A stretch of DNA of 64,000 nt from Patiria miniata (lineage: Eukaryota; Echinodermata; Asteroidea; Valvatida; Asterinidae): assembly GCF_015706575.1 (NCBI RefSeq), contig NW_024037048.1:17315512-17379511 (forward strand), in the 5' to 3' direction. The position numbers and the translations under genes are program-made. Position 1 is the stretch's first letter. The number at the start of each line of letters is the position of its first letter. The notes beneath the pieces were generated by a model. That model was given only the letters and a program-made list of their open reading frames with translations. It was not told the origin of the DNA and searched no databases. This document shows positions 34,361-45,606 of this stretch, one piece after another.

Positions 34361-36065
34361 AGGAATTAAATCGTACTCAAGCCAGCGGAGAAACTTGGGT
34401 TTAACTTGGGGTAGGGCACCTGAGGTGCGTGTTTTTTTTTCAAAGGCTGCACTAAATGCAAAATAAACGTATTATTACAGCTTACAGTGAATGTTTTAAT
34501 TCAGGTTTTCAAAATGGGGCGGGGGAGGGCTGGGGCCGGCTTCCACAGGGGGTGGGGGTATATGCCCCGTGTCCCCGTAGTTATGCCCCTGAGGTAGGCT
34601 TTGCTCATTGATTGGGACTTTGAGGAAATAAAATACAGTTAAATAAACTTCCATGAACTTTACGCATCATATACGGCCCGTGTATAATCGTGGCCTTCTA
34701 AATGTGGAAAAGGTTTTTACACTTGAATATCTCCCAGTTCGAATAATCATTTCCAGAAATGTTAGAATGTATGACCGGTGATGATGGACCTAAAAAGCAA
34801 ACGCTCACTACCTAAAGTAATGACACAGTTCCAATAAAGCATGTTAAGTGATTTAAACGAGAAAGGCTTGTATGGAACGACCAGACTTCCTACATTTGCT
34901 AGTTTGTGGCCTCCGCATAAAGCGCACGATTCACCCTGAACTAGCCCTGGTGATATCCGGACAAATCACACCAGAGTTTGCCATTCTGTATTGCGAACCA
35001 CCTCGATTTATAATAATCTCTGAAGCAATGACGTAGCGACGATGGGGGTGGGGTGGGATAGTTGAACGACCACATTCCCCCCTTCCCCCTCCCCTCCCCC
35101 ATACCAGTGGGACCATACCATGCAAGTAAATGACAAAGCCACTTGTCTGATTAGGGGCCTTACATGGCCTTGTTCCGAAGCCGGGCACGAAGCCTATGTT
35201 TACAAAACGACCGAAAGTCATCGAGGTCATGAGACATACCGGCGTTTCTCAAACTCCGGCTTCGTTCCGTAAACCGGTTTCGGGCATGCGGCTTGGCAAT
35301 AGAGCTGGATCCGGTATTGGAATGAAGCTAGGATTTGGAAAACCTCGCTTGTAGCTCACTCGACGTGTGTCAAGTCGCCGTTCAAAACGCCTCGCTGTTT
35401 CGTCCCTCGGTTAACTGCCGGCGCTTGTCAGGATGACCTTGTGGAAAGGCTACAGTTAGGCCTCTTGACCAGCAGAGGCAATCTCTTGTTCATATTTGCG
35501 GAGCCACCAACTTGGAAAGTTTGAAAAGCTGGGGTGGAGGGGGTTGGGCTTAGACGCTACCTGACTATTGAGGGCACTGTTCCAAATTGCATGTATACAT
35601 ACACGCGTACTATAGCTATAGTGGTAGTGACTTGAAATAAAAGACATTCTTATTAAAAATAACACTCAAAATATTTTTGATTTTATTTCTAGAAGATAAC
35701 ATGCTTTATACTTGGTGCACATAATCATGGTCTCAAGACGTATCCGCGTCGTTTGGAATGCATTGCGCAACCAATGTGTCTATGTCGTTCAGGAAATTAC
35801 ACAACGAACAATGTCCAGCTTTCGTTTCAGGTAGATTGCGAAATCAGAAATCGTTGCTTTTCGTTTGATAAAACTGCGCAAGAAAAGAAGGGGAAACAAA
35901 ATAATTCCTTACCATATAAGGTTATATGTGGTTGATATTTAAAAAACAAAATGGGTCGATGAATGTTGATCGAAGCTTCTCCTACTTTCCAAGGAATGTT
36001 TGCATAATTGTTTTGGAGAAAAGTTTTTGTTGTTTGCCAAATTGAATTAAAAATATGAGGCTAAG
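34361..36065. other. Non-coding, no gene recognised
   Basis: G-rich stretches near 34513-34570 and C-rich stretches near 35075-35100. Short open frames show nothing recognisable. No repeat partners were found within the window. Confidence 0.45.
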
Positions 36066-36071
36066 TCCCCA

Positions 36072-36391
36072 AAAAAAGTCTCCGGTTTCTGGTATGCGCG
36101 CGTCGCCGTAGCCATGCGCGTCGGCAAAATGAATTTTTTTTGTTTTATGAAACATGATGTCTCAAAACCGCCAAACTCACTGGTTTGACTTGAATCCTGC
36201 TGCTGCACAATTTTAACGTGTTTTTAGATTGGGTTATGGTCGAGAATAAGCTTTATGTGGCCTCTCTCGGGCACCATTTGCAGTCATCAGCCGACATTTG
36301 AACCCAAAAAATCAGGTAAAAAAAAAAAAGCCGCGCCGCCGCACCACTTTTTGGGCAAGCTCCATACCAGAAACCGGAGACTTTTTTTTTT
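36072..36391. mobile_element. MITE with AGTCTCCGGTTTCTGGTATG inverted ends, copy B
   Basis: Inverted relative to 6665-7016, with intact inverted ends (AAAGTCTCCGGTTTCTGGTA at left, mirrored at right) and the same interior. Confidence 0.78.
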
Positions 36392-37049
36392 GGCCTAACC
36401 TCTTGTATTTTTTTATTGAGGAAAAAACAAAAAATCTAAATTGCCTCAAAGTTGTTGGAAAACTTGCAAAGGGATCCCGGAATACATTCTAAGTTAATGC
36501 AACAGATATTTCTTCAGTCATCTTGTGGAAACCGAGTGTGAAGGTTGACTCAAAATTGCCCGTTATTTTTTGCGTTAAACACACCTACATTTTGTGGATG
36601 GAAATTTGTGTCCTGGACGAAAAGATAATCTCGATCAAAATCTGTAGCAAAATCGCTACATCAGCGGGTAAAAAAATCAGTGTGTGTGGAAGCATTGAGT
36701 GTCTGGCCGTACTACAGAGCTTGCGATAGTACTGTACGGCCGGCCAGACGCAGTCGGGCTAGACTTTGACTTGAGTTTGCATGGACAGTCCCTAATTTTC
36801 GGGCTAGGTTCAACTAAGAATTGTTCCTTAAGTACACGCCCAGCAAATAGCAACTCACTATGGCTTTCTTTATGTAATACAAGTGCCTTTCTGTCTGTAT
36901 CCTACGGTTTTTAATAGAGATTGATGACGTGCATGCCATGAGCAGCCAGTGATGCAAGACACAGAGTCAGAGGAATGCAGCATATGATGCAATTGTTGGC
37001 AGTACAGATAGCAGGTTGATCTCCAATGGGCAGCAGACATGGAAAGAAT

Positions 37050-37230
37050 GTTGCAACCTGACGCCACTTCAGCGGTACAAAGTCTATGGTGAGTCAAGAA
37101 AATTGAAGTATTTCCCAACATTGAAATTGGGAATGTTTCTTAGTCCTAGATTCATGTCTTATCATCATTTTTGCAATGACTGTCCTTCATTGAGATGATA
37201 TATGAAGAAAACAGCAACGTCAGGTTGCAA
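37050..37230. mobile_element. MITE with TTGCAACCTGACGC inverted ends, copy 1
   Basis: GAATGTTGCAACCTGACGCC at the left and GTCAGGTTGCAAAATTC at the right. Related copies lie at 44361-44530, 47134-47325 and 63364-63550, sharing ACTTTGTA and TCATTTTTGCAATGA-like interior phrases. Confidence 0.75.
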
Positions 37231-37758
37231 AATTCTTTCGGCAGGTGTATGATTGTCCGAAAATTTGGGACTCTCATCAATACTGTGTTTTGCATGTTTC
37301 AGAGCACTCCATGCCAGGTCCCAGTAGTGTGGGTTTATTATAGGACTGCAGGGTATGTTGGCGACACAGATTTTATATTTCGTTTCCAAAAAAAATGATC
37401 AAATGAGTGGGTGCGTTCCGGGCTTTCAAGAAGCTTTTGAAGAAAAAAACTAGGTACGCTTTTTTGACTGGGAGCTAGTCCAACCAAAAAGCTGACGTGT
37501 ATTATTGCTCTTATTAGCAACTTGAGCATCATGCTTGTTGAAGTTGTTGGGGCTGTTTATGAAGCTCGATGGAGGTATTTTTTACTAAAACCATGGAATA
37601 TATGTTACTTGCTCTGTTGAAAACCTAGTCTGAATATTAAAGCAAAGATGTCAGTGAGGTTTTTTTTGTCAAAACGAAGATTCACACTGCAAGATTAAAA
37701 GTCAGTATTAAAAATGTTTTCAGAATTAATTTTTTTTAATGATGTATTTGATCATCAG

Positions 37759-39240
37759 GATTCATTTGACGACTGAGCCCCTAGAGCAGGAGATCACTGA
37801 CAGAACAGCAGCAGCGCTACAAGGGGTCTCAGCTGTCCGGTACAGCAGAGAGGAAGACAAGCTGAGACAAAAACAAAGACAATGACACAGGATGAGTGCC
37901 TACAGTTGTGTAACAAGATGCTTAGTGCAAGTATAGGAACAGTAGTTGACTCAGCTGGGATCCGTGGAGGACATGCCGTGACTGTTTCATCATGGCAACT
38001 CATTTTCAGACAAGATTGTTGCAGGTGCTGATGCGTTACATTATGTTCAGCGAGGATGCTGCCGAGCTGTGGGGGTTGGTACGCTCCGCGCAGCTGCTGT
38101 GGCATCCAGACTGTTTCCTGCAGAAATTTGATCAGCAGGTTGGTGGAGAGAGACAGGATAAGATCATCGAGAGGGTCACCCAGCTATCACAGGTGCTGAA
38201 CCTGTTAGGATACTGGATTGCAGATGCTGAACCAGTAAGGATACTGGATTGCAGATGCTGAACCAGTTAGGATACTGGATTGCAGATCCTGAACCTGTTA
38301 GGATACTGGATTGCAGGTGCTGAACCTGTTAGGATACTGGATTGCAGATGCTGAACCAGTTAGGATACTGGATTGCAGATGCTGAACCTGTTAGGATACT
38401 GGATTGCAGATGCTGAACCAGTTAGGATACTGGATTGCAGATGCTGCACCTGTTAGGATACTGGATTGCAGATGATGAACCAGTTAGGATACTGGATTGC
38501 AGATGATGAACTAGTTATGATACTGGATTGCAGATGATGAAACAGTTAGGATACTGGATTGCAGATGCTGAACCTGTTAGGATACTGGATTGCAGATGCT
38601 GCACCAGTTAGGATACTGGATTGCAGATGCTGAACCAGTTAGGATACTGGATTGCAGATGCTGAACCAGTTAGGATACTGGATTGCAGATGCTGAACCTG
38701 TTAGGATACCGGATTGCAGATGATGAACTAGTTATGATACTGGATTGCAGATGATGAAACAGTTAGGATACTGGATTGCAGATGCTGAACCAGTTAGGAT
38801 ACTGGATTGCAGATGCTGAACCTGTTAGGATACTGGATTGCAGATGCTGCACCAGTTAGGATACTGGATTGCAGATGCTGAACCTGTTAGGATACCGGAT
38901 TGCAGATGCTGAACCTGTTAGGATACTGGATTGCAGATGCTGAACCAGTTAGGATACTGGATTGCAGATGCTGAACCAGTTAGGATACTGGATTGCAGAT
39001 GCTGAACCAGTTAGGATACTGGATTGCAGATGCTGAACCAGTTAGGATACTGGATTGCAGATGCTGAACCTGTTAGGATACTGGATTGCAGATGCTGAAC
39101 CAGTTAGGAGTGGATTGCAGATGCTGAACCAGGTAGGATACTGGATTGCAGATGCTGAACCAGTTAGGATACTGGATTGCAGATCCTGGACTGGATTGGA
39201 CTGGTCCTGCCTTCAATAAACATCCATTTGGTTTAGATTG
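37759..39240 (+). pseudogene. Unrecognised gene fragment with candidate exons and poly(A) signal
   Basis: A segment beginning after ATCATCAG at 37759 reads EITDRTAAALQGVSAVRYS; after a frame change it continues as CLQLCNKMLSAS. A second candidate exon starts after GATTGTTGCAG at 38025 and reads MRYIMFSEDAAELWGL, then LLWHPDCFLQKF and DKIIERVTQLSQ, with coding-like composition. It ends at the edge of the 31-bp minisatellite. AATAAA at 39217-39222 could be its poly(A) signal. I do not recognise the family. The frame change inside the first segment suggests a decayed or error-bearing gene. Confidence 0.4.
38205..39190. repeat. 31-bp minisatellite, about 32 copies
   Basis: The unit is close to GGATACTGGATTGCAGATGC followed by TGAACCAGTTA. 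The first units grade out of the candidate exon end (TCACAGGTGCTGAACCTG). Because 31 is not a multiple of 3, the array is not a coding repeat. There are no spacers, so it is not CRISPR-like. Confidence 0.95.
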
Positions 39241-40104
39241 TTTTGCATGTTTAGTAACTCAGAGTAATGTGGTTTGGTTATTCACTCAAATATTGTGCTC
39301 CATGTAATTCCTTTTACCAAGTTTTCAGTTACTTGCTTGCAGGCAATAAACAGTCATTGAATGATGCAAGGTTGGGTATGGGTGCATCGTACCCATCGAT
39401 TGAACACAGCCTCAATATCTCTCACTTGGATATAATTTTAAATTAAAGTCTGAGAACAGTTGAGAAGAGTCGTTTTCATGCCCTTTGTTGGTCCATGCGA
39501 TCCTGGGTCAATGTTAGCTGTTATTTCAGTATATTTCAGTAATCCTAATTCCTTGGTAGGCGTCGACATACATGAAATTTATATTTTTTTATAACCACAG
39601 TCTGAGCAATTACTGAGACTCCGACCCCCAAGAAAAGTTCTTTATTGCTGTATATTCTAACAATACAAAATTATGCACTTTTGCATGAGAACAACAATTT
39701 TGGCCCATATTTGGTTATGTAATATACTTAGATTGTCATTATATGTAGCCCTAGAATATGTCAGTTCTTGTAGGGAAAACTGGTTCCCGATATCCCTGTC
39801 AGAAATGGTAATGTAGGCAAACAGTCTCGTGTACTCAGTAGGGAAGGGGACCTGTTTGCATGGAAAAGCTACCAAATTAAATGCTACTTGTTCTGAGGGT
39901 TGTAAATGTCCCAAAACAGAACAAAAGAGTTGTTTTCTTCTGTTAAAATAAGAAATAGATAGAAAATTGGTAATTGGAAAACAATATAATTTGTTGATTT
40001 TGGACAATTAGTCATCTTAAATTCCAAAACCCAGTTACTAGTCCTTATCATTGTTTTTTTTTTAACTGTACGCATGCAGTACTGACATGCGTGAAATATT
40101 TTGG
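39241..40104. other. Non-coding, no gene recognised
   Basis: No exon or repeat partner is recognised. A 116-codon open frame on the minus strand (39657-40007) has no recognisable features. Confidence 0.45.
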
Positions 40105-40627
40105 TTAAATGGAATGTACAACATTTGCCTTTGCTGCAATTTTCAAAAATAAATGGATTTGGAGGATTATTATGTTATAGCAAATATTGTTCAAATGACT
40201 TGTTTCACGTTTTGGGCTTGTATATGCTGGAAAACCAAGAAAACCAATCATGTTCATGTAGTCTGGTTCCCCGAACCACTTAAGATGAAGCAGAGCAATT
40301 TGTAGACTTTGGGGAATTGTAAGGTCAGAGAATAAGTCTAGAAGGCTTGTACCCTTTCACCATTGTGTAATTCAATTGCAACGATAACGCGAAATAACTA
40401 AATATGAAAAATTAGGAACTGTTTTTATAGCCATTTTTTTTTCCACTGCTGGTTGGCTAACCAGTGTTGGAAAAATACAATTTTTCTTGAAAATGTCAGC
40501 ACACCAGGAGCCATGATTTTACAGGATGCTAAGCTTTTGTGTCATTCCCTAACAATCAAGTGAAGTGCTTCGTGAAAATTTGACCATGTCGTTTTTTTAT
40601 GCTTGCAAATGTTATATCTACCCTTAA
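40105..40627. mobile_element. MITE of the TTAAAGGGAATRTACAAC family, copy C
   Basis: Left end TTAAATGGAATGTACAACAT, right end GCAAATGTTATATCTACCCTTAA. It shares the complete element's central CTGGTTGGCTAACCAG-type palindrome and the CAGCACACCAGGAGCC phrase, in opposite orientation to 54447-54968. Confidence 0.7.
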
Positions 40628-40910
40628 CATATGTTTCATTTTTGCAATAAAATGCTCTTCAACTATTTCAATAATAACACAGTCAGTGACAACTATGTGT
40701 TAAGTTTCATATACGTGTAAAGTTTTAAACGCTGTTGAAAGAATTAAAATGAAAATCATTTTCAGAAAAAAAATTCCAAACTTGTCTCTTCTATAGTTTT
40801 CAATTTCTTGATCCCATCATGGATGGAGGATTAAATAATATTTTTAAAAATAAAAAAGAGAGAGAAGAATATAACTTACAATTTTAGTGTTTATATTTTT
40901 GAAGTATTTG

Positions 40911-43068
40911 ATTCTGAAAACAAAACTTCATTTTTTTTAAGATAAGTTCACCAAATTTATTTTTGGGGAAAAAAAGAAGAAGAAAATTAAGTAATAATAT
41001 AATCATGGTGGGATTCGAACCCGAGTCGCCAGATTGGGAGTCTTACGCCGTTCCAGCAGACCATTAACGCGCTCAAATGCACTTCTAGTTCTTTTTAATT
41101 ATAACTGTAAGATAGACTTGTCGCGGCTTTTCACGTACACGCCCATGCACGCTTAGACGTAAAACACAGTCTGACGATGTAAATCACTCGTTTGATTTTG
41201 GGTGTAGCTGTTCAAGTTGATCTAAATTTATGTGGAAAAGGATAAAGGGTGTCAACTGAACTGAAATCCAGAAATTCCATGGAATAAAACTCGACAATCC
41301 TTGGTTTCAGTACGAAACACACGTGTTCAACGGATGCAGAGAAGCCCATTTCTTTTGTTAATTTCCTTTGTTGAATCTTGCGTTAACAATAAAATGTTTC
41401 CATTGAGGGAAAAGGATTAAACGCCGCGATCTTTTTTCACGCTTGAGTGCATCTGAATGGGGAATATTGAAGCGGAAAATCACGAATTACAGCACTTCGG
41501 CAGCATTTTATCCCACATAATGATACTTTTTGGAGAGGAAATTGCATACTAAATACAACTGTAGTTTCAAAATTCAAAAATTCGCCGTATTTAAAAAGTC
41601 GAGGTAATTTTTTTGGAAAAATTTCACTGAAACTTTCCTCATCCGAACGTAGGCGGCGCTATATATATTTCATTTTCGCACGTGCACCGTATCCAGAGTT
41701 GGCTAGCGCATTATCGTGTGTGTATGGCATTGCAAGGGATGGGGGCGGGGCTGGCTGCCTATTATGTATACATGAACGGTTTATAACCCTTTTTTAAAAA
41801 CATTTTTCCACTTACGACTTTTAGTAAAAATATTTCGCTTGTTCCCCCCTCCCCCCATCTCACACGACAAAACAAATAGACCGCTTGCATATGCGTTCGA
41901 TAATCGACGCGCGAAGGCGCGCGACGCCATGTTGTGGGACAAGCGTATATCTATCCACGCACATTTTGTCCCACAACATGGCGTCGCGCACCTTTGCGCG
42001 TCAATTATCGATCGCGTCTGCAAGCGGTCTATTCCCGCCCCCCTCTTGCTTCATGGGTATACCGGGGCCCTTTTATTAATATCCTTATACGCGTCTCTTT
42101 TGTTCCATTAAAGTTGACTTTTATTCTGATTGCATTTTTTTTCACAGACCTTAATTGTCTATTGTTTTAGTTGTAGACCTATTCAACTTTTATTCGTGAG
42201 ATAAATTGAAATTGTGATGCTAGGATAAGATTGGGTAAACGGGTGATACACAGATCGGGCGGCGGCTATCGCGCTAACAATGCGCGCACTGAGAATGAAA
42301 TATATATATAGCGCCGCCTACGTTAGGATGAGGAAATTTTTAGTGAAAGTTTTCCAAAACAATTACCTCGACTTTTTAAATACGGCGAATTTTTGAATTT
42401 TGAAACTACAGTTGTATTCAGTATGCAATTTCCTCTTCAAAAAGTATCATTGTGTGGGATAAAATGCTGCCTAAGTGCTGTAAATCGTGATTTTCCGCTT
42501 CAATATTCCCCATTCAGATGCACTCAAGCGTGAATAAAGATCGCGGCGTTTAATCCTTTTCCCTCAATGGAAACATTTTATTGTTAACGCAAGATTCAAC
42601 AAAGGAATTTAACAAAAGAAATAGGCTTCTCTGCATCCGTTGAACACGTGTGTTTCGTACTGAAAGCAAGGATTGTACGAGTTTTATTTCATTGAATTTC
42701 AGGATTTTAGTTCAGTTGACACCCTTTACCCTTTTCCAATTAAATTTAGATCAATAAGAACAGCTACACCCAAAATCAAACGAATGTTTTACATCGTCAA
42801 ACTGTGTTTTACGTCTAAGCGTGCATGGGCGTCAACGTGAAAAGCCACGATAAGCCTATCTTACAATTGTAATTAAGCAGAACTAGTATAACATTTGAGT
42901 GCGTTAATGGTCTTGTGGACCGGCGTAGGACTCTCAATCAGGCGACTCAGGTTCGAGTCCCGGCCCACCATAATCATTTTATTCTTTTTTTTCTTACCTT
43001 CCCAACTTTTTATAGCCCAAACTGAACTTATCTTTTAAATAAACTGAAGTTTTGTTTTCAGATTCCCA
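40911..43068. mobile_element. 2.2-kb fold-back element with an inverted pair of tRNA-like sequences
   Basis: GATTCTGAAAACAAAACTT at the left is mirrored at 43050-43068. Inverted arms run about 0.7-0.8 kb. Each arm carries a tRNA-like segment near its outer part: minus strand at about 40995-41070 (GTGGGATTCGAACCCGAG, an inverted B box) and plus strand at about 42903-42972 (GGTTCGAGTCCCGGCCCACCA, with AATGGTCTTGTGG as A-box region). The centre (41870-42030) holds another inverted repeat with GCGCGACGCCATGTTGTGGG. No acceptor stem forms, so these are tRNA-derived pieces rather than working tRNA genes. No protein is encoded. Confidence 0.75.
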
Positions 43069-43342
43069 AACAAACTACCAAGAAAACAAACAAAACAATA
43101 ACAAACAGGTATTTTTTTTCACTTTTATTTATTGTGATGATTTAATATCCCTTCATTCAAAGAACTATGCACAGCATTTCAACAATATTTTAAGTACACA
43201 TTTACTTTTAAAATTCACCTACACAATATTGACACTGCAAGATAAAATTTATCGCGGGACTTAAAGGGAATGTACAACTACAACATTTGCTTTTGCTGCA
43301 ATTTTCAGAAATAAATGGATTTGGATGATTAGTATGTTTTAT

Positions 43343-43668
43343 ACAACACCTGAATAAATCCCCGTCATCTGATTGGTGAATTGTAGATCACGTGACATAT
43401 TATTATTCGGTATAATGCACGGTGCGACCATGCGTTATACCCATGCGTTATACCGTTTCACTTTGCGCTTGTTCCATGACGCGGTATTTGCGTGCAAAAT
43501 GCATGCTGGTGTGCGCGTTCAGCGCAGCGCGTATTGTTCCAAAGAGCCAGGGCTACAGCGTTGGGTTCAAACATTTTCGTGTAGGGGTAGTTCAACATCT
43601 TTAAAATCAAAATAAATTGTAGTTTATAATTTACCAATCAAATGACGAGAATTTATTCAGGTGTTGTA
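43343..43668. mobile_element. Nested MITE with ACAACACCTGAATAAAT ends
   Basis: ACAACACCTGAATAAATCCC and the right end ATTTATTCAGGTGTTGT are inverted, followed inward by a mirrored CATCTGATTGGTRAATTGTA. TATA flanks both sides. It is younger than the element it interrupts. Confidence 0.78.
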
Positions 43669-43675
43669 TAAAACA

Positions 43676-43838
43676 AATAACGAATGTTTTACGTTCGTGC
43701 GATGGAAAGAATAATTTCATTCGGTGACAGATTGAATGTTCTATTCCACTCGGCTTCGCCTCGTGGAATAGAACATTCAATCTGTCACCTCATGAAATTA
43801 TTCTTACCATCGCACTCACAAACATTCGTTATTTGTAT
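43676..43838. repeat. Long hairpin beside the nested MITE
   Basis: ATAACGAATGTTT through GACAGATTGAATGTTCTATT is mirrored by AATAGAACATTCAATCTGTC through AAACATTCGTTAT, with a small loop CACTCGGCTTCGCCTCGTGG that itself can pair. Confidence 0.82.
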
Positions 43839-44360
43839 AATAGCAAATATCGTTAAAATGACTTTTTCACATTTGGGCTTGTAGATGCTGGAAAAGTCAA
43901 GAAAACCAATCATGTATTTGCAGTCTTGTGACCCCACTTATAAGATAAAACGGAGCAATTAATAGACTGGGGGGAATTGTAAGGTCAGAGAATCAGTCTA
44001 GCAGACTTGTACGTGTGTAATCAATTGCAAAGAAAATGCGGAATAACTAATTATAAAAAAATTGGGAGCAATTTTTGAAAAATAGCCAGTTTTCTCCAAT
44101 GCTGGTCGGCCGACCAGCGTTGGAAAAGTACCATTTTTCTTAAAACTGTCAGCACATCAGGAGCCACAATTTTACAGGATGCTTTAGACTGTCATTCCCC
44201 AACAATCCAGTAAGGTATTTTGCGATAATTTGATCATTTCGTTTTGTGATATTTGCAAATCTTGTATCTTCCCTTTAAAGAAAGGCAGTATAACATTTAA
44301 TGTTTTTACAGATGAAATAAAGAAATGAAGTCAGAATATCACACAATATTGGAAAAGAAT

Positions 44361-44530
44361 GTTGCAACCTGACGCCACTTCAGCGGTTGTGTGCAAAGTC
44401 TATGGAGCGTCAAGAAAGTGTTCTCTTAAGTATTTCTCAGTCCCAGATTCATGTTTTATCATAGTCATCATTTTTGCAATGAATGACTTCATTGAGATGA
44501 TATGAAGAAAAAGCAGCATCAGGTTGCAAC
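44361..44530. mobile_element. MITE with TTGCAACCTGACGC inverted ends, copy 2
   Basis: GTTGCAACCTGACGCCACTT at the left, GCATCAGGTTGCAAC at the right. The flanks ACAATATTGGAAAAGAATG and CATTCTTTCCCAATATTGT are also mirrored, so the inverted ends may extend to about 44343-44550. Confidence 0.78.
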
Positions 44531-44944
44531 ATTCTTTCCCAATATTGTACATGACAAAAATATAGTATTGACAATGTGATAGATAGATGGAGAAGCTCTG
44601 CTGGCAGAAATTGTGTGCTTAGCAGCGCTATGAAATTGGGCCCAGTTCAAATCACTTATTTTCAATTTGTTTCATGCCTTCTGGACCTTACACCCTAATT
44701 ACTTGACAAACGTGCTCTGAAAACTTGAACATGTATATTCATATCAATATAAACCATGAATTAGCATAATTACATTACGTACAGATAACTACCCCCCTCC
44801 TTGAATAACCATTCCTGGCCCATTCTCATGCCGTTGGGTTGTCTCTAAACAGGCCCCAGAAACTCCAAGACAACAAACTTGCAAATTGAGTTGTCTTTTT
44901 ATTTATGACGTGAACCTTTATAATTATGATATGAACATTTTAAT

Positions 44945-45345
44945 GCTACCTGACTGACTGTCCGACCGAGTCACTGACCGAGTCACCAACCGAGTAACTG
45001 AGTTACTGACTGAGCCACTGACTGACCGAGTCACTGAGAGAGTCACTGACCGAGTCACTTACTGAGACACTGAACAAGTCACTGTGTCGCTCAATAAGTC
45101 ACCGAGTGATTCACTAACCGAGTCGCTGACCGAATCACTGACCGAGTCACTGACCGAGTCACTGACCGAGTCACTGACCGAGTCACTGACCGAGTCACTG
45201 ACCGAGTCACTGACCGAGTCACTGACCGAGTCACTGACCGAGTCACTGACCGAGTCACTGACTGAATCTGACTCAAACACTGAGTCGCTGATCGAGTCAC
45301 TGAGTTGTTGACTGAGTCACTGACTGAGTCACAGAGTCCAGCTTA
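44945..45345. repeat. 12-bp tandem repeat (GAGTCACTGACC)n
   Basis: About 15 perfect copies at the centre grade into variants at both ends. Because 12 is a multiple of 3, it opens long artificial frames (SVSD and ESLT repeats). The edge variants contain perfect TGAGTCA sites. Confidence 0.95.
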
Positions 45346-45606
45346 ACTAGGCAAGCCTACTTTGTTTTATGCCATGAGAGACTAGCCTCTCTCCAGAACT
45401 GTTGTTTTCTCCTGCATAACCACCTTGCCAAAGCTAAATAAAGAAATGTTTCAAGGCAAATTTGCCAATGTGAAGACCAATTAAATCACTCCTAAATTAA
45501 TCAACAATATTGTTCCATTATTTTATTTTTGGAAAATCCCTTTGCAAGCAGGAGTTTCTTGGAATGTACAAATTTAAACAATCTCAAGACTAGGATAGGG
45601 ACCACC

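Larger units (their letters stand above)
43261..44278. mobile_element. MITE of the TTAAAGGGAATRTACAAC family, copy D, with nested insertions
   Basis: TTAAAGGGAATGTACAACTA at the left, ATCTTCCCTTTAA at the right. The interior matches 40105-40627 except for insertion of another element at 43343-43668 and a palindrome at 43676-43838. Confidence 0.72.

Noticed and set aside
38205-39190. CRISPR-like array
   Set aside because: Tandem 31-bp units with no spacers, in an intron-bearing animal genome; it is a minisatellite.
42903-42972. Possible functional tRNA gene
   Set aside because: A and B boxes are visible but the ends do not pair into an acceptor stem, and a mirrored copy sits in the other arm of a fold-back element.
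45059-45311. Open frames made of SVSD, ESLT and RSVT repeats
   Set aside because: They are three readings of the 12-bp tandem repeat on both strands, not proteins.
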